From Planctomycetota bacterium (lineage in GTDB: Bacteria; Planctomycetota; Planctomycetia; Gemmatales; Gemmataceae), in the NCBI GenBank assembly GCA_021325115.1, contig JAJPHU010000058.1, forward strand, positions 1 to 37,828: a DNA stretch of 37,828 bases, in the 5' to 3' direction. Under the pieces are notes generated by a model that did no database searches, was not told the origin of the DNA, and saw nothing but the letters and a program-made list of their open reading frames with translations. This document shows positions 8,226 to 16,333 of the stretch, in pieces; position 1 is the stretch's first letter; each line of letters begins with the position of its first letter. Both the position numbers and the translations under genes were made by a program.

Positions 8226-8280
8226 TTACCAAGCCGCAGCACCCGCAAAGGATATCCTTGCGGGCGCTGCGGGCTAGTAA
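8226..8280. repeat. 55-bp imperfect palindrome (CTAGCCCGCAGCGC type)
   Basis: The sequence is almost fully self-complementary around AAGGATATCCTT (8248-8259): arms read AGCCGCAGCACCCGCAA on the left and TTGCGGGCGCTGCGGGCT on the right, with TTACC/AGTAA outer ends. It begins 5 bp after the uxs stop (minus strand) and may serve as its terminator, although no T-run follows. The ACTAGCCCGCAGCGC end resembles sequences recalled as abundant in planctomycete intergenic DNA (from memory, unchecked). Confidence 0.7.
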
Positions 8281-8285
8281 GAGAG

Positions 8286-9233
<948 letters not shown>

Positions 9234-9287
9234 GTCGAGGTCCCTCCTGGTTTATCCACCCTTGCTTGTGTTGCGGCTGGTTGGCAA

Positions 9288-9439
9288 ACTGCTTGTGGGC
9301 ATCCCTCTTGATTGGGGCGTGTAGGAGGGCTTACGTGCCAGGGGACTTTTCCCTCCCTGGTGGGGGGAGCGGAAAAAACTTACTCGGCGACTGACACAAC
9401 CCTGCTCGCCAAAAATCGAGAGGGACACCCACTGCTTGT
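9288..9439. repeat. 9-bp target-site duplication ACTGCTTGT around MITE copy 1
   Basis: ACTGCTTGT occurs at 9288-9296 and again at 9431-9439, exactly abutting the two ends of the 134-bp element. Bases outside these nine do not match, so the duplication is 9 bp. Confidence 0.8.
9297..9430. mobile_element. MITE-like element, copy 1 (134 bp)
   Basis: A non-coding 134-bp element with terminal inverted repeats: GGGCATCCCTCTTGATT (9297-9313) against the reverse complement of 9414-9430 (GGGTGTCCCTCTCGATT), 14 of 17 matching. A second copy of equal length lies at 22610-22743, roughly 85% identical by eye. Shared inner blocks include GTGTAGGAGGGCTTACG and CAACCCTGCTCGCCAAAA, plus a central C-rich/G-rich hairpin. 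A perfect 9-bp direct repeat flanks it. It carries no open frame and would need a transposase supplied in trans. Confidence 0.85.
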
Positions 9440-9459
9440 GGCAAGTTAGCGAATCCACA

Positions 9460-9489
9460 TTGAAATTCCAGGTGCCTTCACGGTATGCT
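9460..9489 (+). promoter_or_regulatory. Predicted sigma70-type promoter for glgP
   Basis: TTGAAA at 9460-9465 and TATGCT at 9484-9489 are separated by 18 bp, about 130 bp upstream of the glgP start and just outside the MITE-like element. This is a consensus-like match by eye only. Confidence 0.35.
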
Positions 9490-9619
9490 GAGGAAGTGTT
9501 GGCCTTTTTCTCCTAAGGAAGGGCATGAGAATTGCACGTAGGGCGGCTCGTTTGAGATGTACCGCCGCTAAATTGGTTAAGTCGCGCCTTCAGTGAATGA
9601 AGATAACGAGGTAGGAAGC

Positions 9620-12211
9620 ATGCCGTCTCGACCGATTCGTACGTTTACCGTTTTACCCCATCTGCCGCCGCGGCTCCAGGCTTTGCACAAGCTGGCTTAT
9701 AACATGTGGTGGACCTGGAACCCCGAAGCGGTGGCCCTGTTTCGACGCATCGACGTGGAAGCCTGGGAAGCGCTCGATCACAGTCCTGTCAAGCTGCTCG
9801 GCGCTCTCGATCCCACTCGCGTCGAGCAATTGCTGCACGATGATGGCTTTTTGGCCCATATGGACCGCGTGGAGAAAGCCTTCGATAACTACATGAGTGC
9901 CGACACCTGGTTTCAGGAGACTTACGCCGCCCCTGACCGCAATGGCAGCAGCGATCTGACCCGCGATCTCCGCATCGCCTATTTCTCCGCCGAGTTCGGC
10001 ATTCACCAGAGTATCCCTGTCTATTCCGGCGGTCTTGGTGTACTGTCTGGCGATCATCTCAAAAGCGCTAGCGACCTCGGTTTGCCATTGATGGGCGTTG
10101 GCCTGATGTACCGCGAGGGTTATTTCCGCCAATACCTCACCGTCGATGGTTGGCAGCAGGAACGCTATCCGGAAAATGATTTCTTCAATTTGCCGCTCAT
10201 CCCCGAGCTGAATCGTGACGGGGGACCTTTGACCATCCGCATCCCCTTCCCGGGCCGCGAGGTCCACGTCCGCATCTGGCGCATCCAGGTCGGGCGGGTA
10301 CCGTTGTATCTGCTGGACACCAACATCCCGCAGAACACACCGGAAGACCGCACCATCACGGCCCGGCTCTACGGCGGCGACAATGACATGCGCATCCGCC
10401 AAGAGATGGTGCTGGGCATCGGCGGAGTCATGGCCTTGCGCGCTCTGGGTAAGCCACCGACTGTCTGCCACATGAACGAGGGCCATAGCGCCTTTTGTGG
10501 TCTGGAGCGCATTCGTGCCTTGATGCAGGAACATGGACTATCATTCCACGCCGCCCGCGAGGCCGTCGCCGCTGGCACCGTCTTTACCACGCACACGCCT
10601 GTTCCTGCCGGCAACGACGTATTCGCTCCGCAGCTCATCGAGCACTATCTCGGCAGCTACATCGCTCAATTCAAAATCAGTCGCGAGGAGTTCCTCGGCC
10701 TGGGCCGGCAAAACCCTTTCGATCAAAACGAACCGTTCGGTATGACCGTGCTGGCCATCCGTTTGGCCAACGTCTCCAACGGCGTCAGCAAGCTGCATGG
10801 CATCGTCTCCCGCAAAATGTGGAAGAACATTTGGCCAGGCTTGCCCGTCAGTGAGGCGCCGATCATCGCCATTACCAACGGCATCCACACACCCAGTTGG
10901 GTGTCGCCGGACATGGCTCAGTTGTTCGATCGCTACATGGGCACCTCCTACGACGGCCGGCCCAGCGAGGCGGCCATGTGGAAGCGCGTCGAGAACATTC
11001 CCGACGCGGAGCTATGGCGGACACACGAACGCCGCCGCGAACGGCTGGTGGCCTTCGCACGCATGCGCCTTAAGCAGCAGCTCAAGAATCGCAACGCCCT
11101 GCCTGCGGAAATTGCCCGCGCCGACGAAGTGCTCGATCCCGACGCTCTGACCATCGGCTTCGCCCGCCGCTTCGCCACCTACAAGCGCGGCACGCTCATT
11201 TTCCGCAACCCGGAGCGCCTGGCCGCCCTCGTCAATAACAAAGATCGGCCGGTACAGTTTATCTTTTCCGGCAAAGCCCACCCCAAGGACAACGGCGGCA
11301 AGGAACTGATTGCTGAGATCTTGCAATTTGCCCGCCGTCCGGAGTTTCGCCGCCGCATCGTCTTCCTCGAAGACTACGACATGAACGTGGCCCGCTATCT
11401 GGTGCAGGGTGTGGACGTGTGGCTGAACAATCCGCGTCGTCCGCTGGAAGCGTCCGGCACCAGCGGCATGAAAGTGGCCTGTAACGGCGGACTGAATCTT
11501 AGCGTGCTGGACGGCTGGTGGGACGAGGGCTACGACGGTGAGAACGGCTGGGCCATCGGCGCTGGCGAGGAATACACCGACCTGAACTATCAGGACGATG
11601 TAGAATCGCGAGCTATCTACGATCTGTTGGAGCAAGAGATTGTGCCATTGTTCTACAGCCGTTCGTCGGATGGCCTGCCGCGCGGCTGGCTCAAACGCAT
11701 GAAGCGCTCGATGATGACGCTCTGTCCGGTCTTCAACACCGGCCGCATGGTCGCTGAGTATTTGACGACCTGCTATCTACCGTCGGCCCAGCGCTTCTTG
11801 CGTTTGACCGGCGACAATCTTCAGAAGGCCAAAGAGCTAGCGCAATGGCGTCAGGGATTGCAGCGCGGCTGGGGACAGGTGAAAGTGGAAGGCGTCGAAG
11901 TCCAGGGATCCGACCCGATGCACGTCGGTAGCGAACTGCCGGTGACAGTGCGTGTCAACCTGGGACGCTTCTCGCCGGACGATGTGGAAGTGCAGATATT
12001 CCACGGCCTGGTCGATTCGATGGGGGAGATCCCGCGGCCGCAGATTGTGTCCATGAGCCATAACGGCAAGCCCAAGCACGACAACGTCTGGGAATTCCAC
12101 GGCGCCATTCCCTGCCGTTCGAGCGGCCAGCACGGTTTCGCCGTGCGCGTGCTGCCGCATCACGGCGACCTGGCCAACTCCTATGAGCCGGGCCTGGTGT
12201 GCTGGGGATAA
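9620..12211 (+). CDS. glgP: Alpha-glucan (glycogen/maltodextrin) phosphorylase
   Basis: It cleaves alpha-1,4-glucans with phosphate to glucose-1-phosphate, using pyridoxal phosphate. The 863-residue length and N-terminal DUF3417 block (RTFTVLPHLPPRLQALHKLA) fit the shorter alpha-glucan phosphorylase subfamily. Active-site segments include FSAEFGIHQSIPVYSGGLGV, THTPVPAGNDVF and FARRFATYKR. The PLP-binding lysine is K618 in EASGTSGMKVACNGGLNLS. ATG 9620 is preferred over ATG 9593 because GAGGTAGGAAGC supplies a Shine-Dalgarno. The gene is monocistronic or followed by crcB 70 bp on. A C-terminal segment (about 750-860) looks like an extra beta-sandwich, as in some family members. Confidence 0.93.
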   Translation: MPSRPIRTFTVLPHLPPRLQALHKLAYNMWWTWNPEAVALFRRIDVEAWEALDHSPVKLLGALDPTRVEQLLHDDGFLAHMDRVEKAFDNYMSADTWFQETYAAPDRNGSSDLTRDLRIAYFSAEFGIHQSIPVYSGGLGVLSGDHLKSASDLGLPLMGVGLMYREGYFRQYLTVDGWQQERYPENDFFNLPLIPELNRDGGPLTIRIPFPGREVHVRIWRIQVGRVPLYLLDTNIPQNTPEDRTITARLYGGDNDMRIRQEMVLGIGGVMALRALGKPPTVCHMNEGHSAFCGLERIRALMQEHGLSFHAAREAVAAGTVFTTHTPVPAGNDVFAPQLIEHYLGSYIAQFKISREEFLGLGRQNPFDQNEPFGMTVLAIRLANVSNGVSKLHGIVSRKMWKNIWPGLPVSEAPIIAITNGIHTPSWVSPDMAQLFDRYMGTSYDGRPSEAAMWKRVENIPDAELWRTHERRRERLVAFARMRLKQQLKNRNALPAEIARADEVLDPDALTIGFARRFATYKRGTLIFRNPERLAALVNNKDRPVQFIFSGKAHPKDNGGKELIAEILQFARRPEFRRRIVFLEDYDMNVARYLVQGVDVWLNNPRRPLEASGTSGMKVACNGGLNLSVLDGWWDEGYDGENGWAIGAGEEYTDLNYQDDVESRAIYDLLEQEIVPLFYSRSSDGLPRGWLKRMKRSMMTLCPVFNTGRMVAEYLTTCYLPSAQRFLRLTGDNLQKAKELAQWRQGLQRGWGQVKVEGVEVQGSDPMHVGSELPVTVRVNLGRFSPDDVEVQIFHGLVDSMGEIPRPQIVSMSHNGKPKHDNVWEFHGAIPCRSSGQHGFAVRVLPHHGDLANSYEPGLVCWG

Positions 12212-12214
12212 AAA

Positions 12215-12260
12215 GAGTTGGTTTGTCGTTTGGCACACGGTTCGCGCCAAGCGATAACTC
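12215..12260 (+). promoter_or_regulatory. Stem-loop between glgP and crcB
   Basis: GAGTT (12215-12219) pairs with AACTC (12256-12260), and TCGTTTGGC (12226-12234) pairs with GCCAAGCGA (12246-12254) with one G-U. It starts four bases after the glgP stop and ends 21 nt before the crcB start. It may end glgP transcription or control crcB. The fluoride-riboswitch core was looked for and not recognised. Confidence 0.45.
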
Positions 12261-12281
12261 AACCCATCGGAGGAGCCACAA

Positions 12282-12671
12282 GTGAAGATGTTCCTGCTCT
12301 TCATGGGCGGCGGATTGGGAACGTGCGTCCGCTGGTGGCTCAGCAGCTGGTTCAACGCTCGGCCGTGGGTACATGGTTTGCCTTGGGGCACCTTCGCCAT
12401 CAATGTCAGCGGCTCGTTTATTCTCGGCATGGCGGCGGTCCTTATCCTCGAACGTTTGCCGCCGCAGCATCAAAACTGGTATCTGTTGGTCGGCACCGGC
12501 TTCTGCGGCGGTTACACGACCTTCTCGACGTTCGAATGGGAGACGTTTAAGCTTGTCCGCGACGGCAGCTGGATGTTTGCTTTGGCCAACGTCGTGGGCA
12601 GCGTTGTGGCTGGTTTCGCGGCAGTGCTGCTGGCTGTGACGCTCATACATGCTATCGGGCCGCCGCGCTAG
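12282..12671 (+). CDS. crcB: Fluoride channel CrcB/Fluc
   Basis: CrcB/Fluc proteins export toxic fluoride through a dual-topology dimeric membrane channel. The 129-residue protein has four hydrophobic segments and the family motifs GGGLGTCVRWWL, GTFAINVSGSFILG (with the conserved Asn) and GTGFCGGYTTFSTFEWE (pore Phe/Thr box). It starts at GTG 12282 with a clear GGAGG Shine-Dalgarno; ATG 12288 is the alternative. The next gene is DUF190, a frequent neighbour of crcB, which supports the call. Confidence 0.93.
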   Translation: MKMFLLFMGGGLGTCVRWWLSSWFNARPWVHGLPWGTFAINVSGSFILGMAAVLILERLPPQHQNWYLLVGTGFCGGYTTFSTFEWETFKLVRDGSWMFALANVVGSVVAGFAAVLLAVTLIHAIGPPR

Positions 12672-12839
12672 GTGAGCGGAGTTGCGTAAGTGCTACCCGG
12701 TCCCAACTTCCTCCCCCTATGTGGGAGAGAACGGAGAGTAGAAGGGCAAGTGTACCAAGCGGTTCCCCCTTGAACCCTTCCTCACCAAGGGGGAGGGAAA
12801 TGTCCGCTAGCCCTAAGCGTCCCGAGGAGAGCAGCGGCG
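12672..12839. repeat. Inverted repeats between crcB and the DUF190 gene
   Basis: The 168-bp spacer holds a perfect 9-bp hairpin, TCCCCCTTG (12764-12772) with CAAGGGGGA (12786-12794). There is also an outer C-rich/G-rich pair: TTCCTCCCCCT near 12708-12720 and AGGGGGAGGGAA ending about 12799. No open frame of note is present. The DUF190 Shine-Dalgarno (GAGGAG) follows. Confidence 0.55.
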
Positions 12840-13178
12840 ATGAAAATCGAATGCGACGCCCGGTTGGTGACGATCTATGTCAACAGTACCGATCAGTGGC
12901 ATGGCCGGCCTCTGTACTCGGCTATCGTTGAATTATGCCGGGAGCGCGGCATCGCCGGTGCTACCGTCATTCGCTGCACCGAGGGTTACGGCGCCGGCGG
13001 TCAACTGCACTCCACGCGCTTGCTGGAATTGAGCGAAAACTTGCCGATCCGTATCGAAATTGTCGATATTGCCGAGCGTATTGATCCCTTATTGGCCTCG
13101 CTGGGAGAGATGATCGGTGAGGGGCTGGTGACAGTTAGCCACATTCACATTATGAAATACCTGCACGATCCGAAGTAA
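12840..13178 (+). CDS. DUF190 family protein
   Basis: A 112-residue cytoplasmic protein of the DUF190 family, recognised by HGRPLYSAIVELCRERGIAG, ATVIRCTEGYGAGG and LPIRIEIVDIAERIDPLLASL. The fold is PII/ACT-like (family knowledge) and members often sit beside or are fused to CrcB. A regulatory or accessory role in fluoride resistance is inferred from that association. Start ATG 12840 is preceded by GAGGAGAGC. It ends 3 bp before the stop of the convergent ABC permease gene. Confidence 0.88.
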   Translation: MKIECDARLVTIYVNSTDQWHGRPLYSAIVELCRERGIAGATVIRCTEGYGAGGQLHSTRLLELSENLPIRIEIVDIAERIDPLLASLGEMIGEGLVTVSHIHIMKYLHDPK

Positions 13179-13181
13179 TTT

Positions 13182-13955
13182 TCACACATCGCGACGCGAA
13201 AAATAGGTCAAGCCAATCAGGGCGGTGATACAGGAAACGAGAACGGACCAGCCGGCAAACTCGGCGAGGCTGTTGAGATCGTAATGACCTTGCAGAATGA
13301 ACGGCAGCCGTTGGAGGACACGATCCGGCGACAGGTAGCGCGACGGCAAAAATTGCAACAAGAAGCCGGCAGCGCAAAGAATGGTCCAGAGAATAGCGAT
13401 GCCCAGGACAGTGCTATTGGCAATGGCGCTAACGGTAACACCGCAAGTGATGACAGCACCGAGCAAGACAGCCGCCAACGCCAGCGCCACCAGACTGCCG
13501 TGCCACGACAGATCTTCGTGCAGCAAAAACCACGCGCTAATCAGGATTAGCGCTCCGAGCAGAACAAAGGTGCCTAGCACGGTGGCCAGGCGTGCGTGCC
13601 ATTTACCCAGGAAATATTGATGGCGGCTGATGCCGCGGCTGAGTACAGAGTCGGCCATGGTGCCGCGCTCTGCAGTGATACTGCCGGCCGTCAACACGCA
13701 GAGGATGGCAGCACTGGCCACCACAATCCAGTACAACAGCTTACTGATGTGCAACGACGCCGGCTGTACAAGGCCAACTTCGTGATAAATACCGAAGTTA
13801 TAAAGCAGATAACCGACTGTAGCCAACACCGTCAGCAACACCCAAAAACGATAGACCCAGCTGCGCAACGTCTGCCGTACATCCGACTGAAAGACGGCCC
13901 AATAGGGCAGCCAACGGTTGAAGGCGACCGGCTTTTTCTCGACGACAACATCCAT
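13182..13955 (-). CDS. ABC-2 type transporter permease
   Basis: A 257-residue membrane protein with about six hydrophobic helices: near 35-55, 78-98, 120-142, 148-172, 175-200 and 235-253. Sequence around 90-110 (LTAGSITAERGTMADSVLSR) matches the cytoplasmic loop of ABC-2 permeases (ERGTxxxLLSxPISR pattern). It lies downstream of the ATPase gene (14156-15157) on the same strand, 200 bp apart, and the two likely form one exporter. The substrate is unknown; similar pairs in planctomycetes are annotated only as ABC permease subunits. Confidence 0.82.
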   Translation of the reverse strand: MDVVVEKKPVAFNRWLPYWAVFQSDVRQTLRSWVYRFWVLLTVLATVGYLLYNFGIYHEVGLVQPASLHISKLLYWIVVASAAILCVLTAGSITAERGTMADSVLSRGISRHQYFLGKWHARLATVLGTFVLLGALILISAWFLLHEDLSWHGSLVALALAAVLLGAVITCGVTVSAIANSTVLGIAILWTILCAAGFLLQFLPSRYLSPDRVLQRLPFILQGHYDLNSLAEFAGWSVLVSCITALIGLTYFSRRDV

Positions 13956-13985
13956 GACCTTGCCTCACAAGGACGGATCACAGAA

Positions 13986-14134
13986 TCACAGAGAACACAG
14001 AGAAAAAACACAGAAAAGAAAAAAGAAAAGAATGAGATAGAACCATTAAAATATCGCCCTAATTCTGCCCTGTTTGTGTTTCTGTTTTCTATTATTTCTC
14101 CTCTGTGTTTTTCTTCTCTGTGTTCTCTATGACT
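13986..14134. repeat. CACAGAGAACACAGAG inverted repeat
   Basis: TCACAGAGAACACAGAGAAA (from 13986) followed by AAACACAGA is mirrored at 14102-14134 by TCTGTGTTTTTC then TTCTCTGTGTTCTCTATGA. The arms are about 30 bp with a small bulge. The inner 85 bp is A/T-rich. The repeat separates the ABC ATPase from its permease. Comparable CACAGAG repeats are recalled as common in many environmental bacteria. Confidence 0.6.
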
Positions 14135-14155
14135 TGGTGGTTCGTTTTTCCTTAT

Positions 14156-15157
14156 CTATGCGGCTTCGGGTTGATAGATGCGTGCGAAGCCGCGGGATTC
14201 TTCCTTCTCGACCAGATCGAGAAACGCTTGCTCCGTTTGCTGACCGACGCTGCGGATCGAGATCAGCGTCACTTTGTTGTCATTAAGGGTCATGAACACA
14301 TTGGCCAACGCTGCGGTATTAACGGCATCGTCCTGCAAGTACAATTCCAGGCGACGCTGCTTTAGGTTGACCATACGGAACTCTGGCAGAGCGCGGATGA
14401 CCTGCGCTGCCTTGGCGATGGCTTTTTGATCGCCTTCAAGATCCAGTTCATAATGATTGCGGCGCATGCGGCCCTTGAGATCTTGCAACGAGCCACAGTA
14501 GATCATCTGTCCGTGGCTAAGGACGGCGGCGTGATTGCATACTTCGTCGATATCGCTGAGATTGTGGCTGGAGACGATCAGCGTTTTTTCACTGGCTAAG
14601 GTCTTGATTAGCTCCAACATGCTACGCCGCGCTTCTGGATCGAGTCCGTGTGTCGGTTCGTCCCAGACGAGCAAGTCCGGCTCATTGATGAGGCTGGCGG
14701 CGACGGCCAGCCGCGCTGTCATACCGTTGGAGAAGCCGGCGATGGGATCGCCGGAGGCGCGGAGCAGATCGACAGCGCGGATCAGGGAAGCGAGGCGCGG
14801 CTTACGTACTTCGCGGGGCAGACCGAACAGCCGGGCCATGTAGTCGAGATAGGTGATCGGCGTCATGCCGCGGGGAAACTGCGGATTGGTGGGGATGTAG
14901 CCGATGCGGCGGCGCAGGTCGGCGGCGTTGGGCGTCATGAATTTGCCGAACACCTTGGCCCAGCCGGCGGTCGGCCGATGCAGGCCAATAAGCAGGCGCA
15001 GAAAAGTGGTCTTGCCGGCACCGTTGGAGCCGAGTAGCCCCATCACGCAGCCGCGTTCCAGCCGCAGCGTCACATCATTGAGGGCAATCTGGCGGTTCTG
15101 GTAAATCTTAGTGAGCTTGAAGGTTTCCACCACCAGATCGCTGGAGTTATTGGCCAC
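14156..15157 (-). CDS. ABC transporter ATP-binding protein
   Basis: A 333-residue ATPase. Walker A is GSNGAGKTT (about 41-49), the Q-loop region is IGYIPTNPQFPRGMT, the signature is the divergent GFSNGMTARLAVAAS in place of LSGGQ, and Walker B is LLVWDEPTHGLDPEA with the H-loop SSHNLSD. The C-terminal 100 residues form the extra domain typical of ABC-2 exporters. GTG 15157 is chosen because GGAGG lies 7-8 nt upstream; the frame opens earlier at 15223 without support. It works with the permease downstream and probably exports or rearranges a membrane or surface substrate. Confidence 0.9.
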   Translation of the reverse strand: MANNSSDLVVETFKLTKIYQNRQIALNDVTLRLERGCVMGLLGSNGAGKTTFLRLLIGLHRPTAGWAKVFGKFMTPNAADLRRRIGYIPTNPQFPRGMTPITYLDYMARLFGLPREVRKPRLASLIRAVDLLRASGDPIAGFSNGMTARLAVAASLINEPDLLVWDEPTHGLDPEARRSMLELIKTLASEKTLIVSSHNLSDIDEVCNHAAVLSHGQMIYCGSLQDLKGRMRRNHYELDLEGDQKAIAKAAQVIRALPEFRMVNLKQRRLELYLQDDAVNTAALANVFMTLNDNKVTLISIRSVGQQTEQAFLDLVEKEESRGFARIYQPEAA

Positions 15158-15290
15158 GCTGTTCCCTCCTCGATCCGCACGACACGCACGACAGAGTATA
15201 CGCCGGAAGGCCCATGCCTGCATAGGCCAACTGCAAACCGAAATCGGTGCCGTGTTGAATTTCTCACTCCATTCGGCGATAATTGTCCGT

Positions 15291-16259
15291 ATGCTAAGTT
15301 ACACCATTACGGACGCCCGCGCCTGGCGTGCCAGCACCATTGACGATCGCCAGTCGTGGTATTACCCCCTGTCGCCACGCTGCCTGGATGCGCTCGATGA
15401 GACCATCCACCGGCTGCGTCGCCAACCTCAACCGACAACCGCTCTTTGTGCGGCTCAGGAGCCGTGTGCTGTCTGTGCCGAGGAGCTACAGCCAGTGCGG
15501 ACCGCTCTGGAAAACGGCCGCGGGTTCGCCATTGTTCAGGGACCGGCGCGTGAGCGCTATTCTCCACAAGAAATGCAGGTCTGTTACTGGCTCCTCGGCC
15601 AACTGATTGGTCGGCCTATTGAACAGAATGTGCAAGGCACGTTGCTCTATGATGTGCGCGATACCGGACAGGATGTTCGCTATGGCGTCCGCTTCTCCGT
15701 CACCAACGCCGAGACTGGCTTTCATACGGATAATTCGTTTGGCGATGGCATAGCGGATTACGTAGGTCTGCTATGTATTCAGCCAGCCAAAAGCGGTGGA
15801 TTGAGTCGGATTGTCAGTGGCTACAGCGTCCACAACGAATTGCTGACCCGGCAACGTGATTTGCTAGAAATCCTCTATCAGCCATGGCACATCGATCGCC
15901 GCGGCGGCGTGCGGCCCGGCGAAGGACCAACTGTACAGCACCCGGTGCTGTCCTGGGACGGACACGGTTTGCAGTACCGTTATCTGCGTTACTGGATTGA
16001 GTCCGGCCACGACAAGGCCGGCCAGCCGTTGAGCACTGTCCAACGGCAAGCACTCGATGCGCTCGACGAAGTGGCAAATGATCCGTCCCTGCGTGTCGAG
16101 TTCGCGCTGAAGTCCGGTGATTTGTTTTTCATCAACAACCGGTGGATTCTGCACAACCGCACGGCCTTCGAGGACTATGCGGAACCGCAGCAGCGCCGCC
16201 ATCTTGTCCGCCTCTGGCTGCGCGTGGACTCGGCCCTTTCTTTGGGTGAAGGCCCCTGA
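15291..16259 (+). CDS. TauD/TfdA-type Fe(II)/2-oxoglutarate-dependent dioxygenase
   Basis: A 322-residue protein with the facial triad of this family: H145-x-D147 in GFHTDNSFGD and the distal H288 in NNRWILHNRTAF, with the 2-oxoglutarate-binding Arg in RRHLVRLWLR. N-terminal residues 60-120 (ENGRGFAIVQGPARERYSPQ) match the TauD/clavaminate-synthase-like start. Such enzymes hydroxylate or decompose small molecules; the substrate cannot be read from sequence. ATG 15291 (MLSYTI) has only a weak Shine-Dalgarno. It is divergent from the ABC ATPase gene and convergent with the nuclease gene. Confidence 0.8.
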   Translation: MLSYTITDARAWRASTIDDRQSWYYPLSPRCLDALDETIHRLRRQPQPTTALCAAQEPCAVCAEELQPVRTALENGRGFAIVQGPARERYSPQEMQVCYWLLGQLIGRPIEQNVQGTLLYDVRDTGQDVRYGVRFSVTNAETGFHTDNSFGDGIADYVGLLCIQPAKSGGLSRIVSGYSVHNELLTRQRDLLEILYQPWHIDRRGGVRPGEGPTVQHPVLSWDGHGLQYRYLRYWIESGHDKAGQPLSTVQRQALDALDEVANDPSLRVEFALKSGDLFFINNRWILHNRTAFEDYAEPQQRRHLVRLWLRVDSALSLGEGP

Positions 16260-16281
16260 TGCGGCCACAACTGGGCCAAAC

Positions 16282-16333
16282 GAGCCGGAAACGTAAGCAA
16301 TGGTTGTGCTTCCGTTGCTTACACTTCTGGCTT
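16282..16333. repeat. Palindromic repeat, family C copy 1
   Basis: GAGCCGGAAACGTAAGCAA (16282-16300) faces TTGCTTACACTTCTGGCTT (16315-16333); 15 of 19 positions pair, with a perfect inner 8 bp (GTAAGCAA/TTGCTTAC). It lies between convergent genes and runs into the 3' end of the minus-strand nuclease gene, where AAGCCAGAAGTGTAA encodes its last residues and stop. Confidence 0.75.

Larger units (their letters stand above)
9234..9619. other. Divergent intergenic region between UDP-xylose synthase and glgP
   Basis: 386 bp without a gene. It contains the MITE-like element (9297-9430) with its 9-bp flanking duplications, a plausible sigma70-type promoter for glgP (9460-9489) and an untranslated leader up to the glgP Shine-Dalgarno (GAGG before ATG 9620). 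The element sits between the GTG start of the minus-strand gene and the plus-strand promoter, so it could affect either gene. Confidence 0.7.

Noticed and set aside
12212-12281. Fluoride riboswitch before crcB
   Set aside because: The expected conserved core could not be found by eye; only a simple stem-loop is visible.
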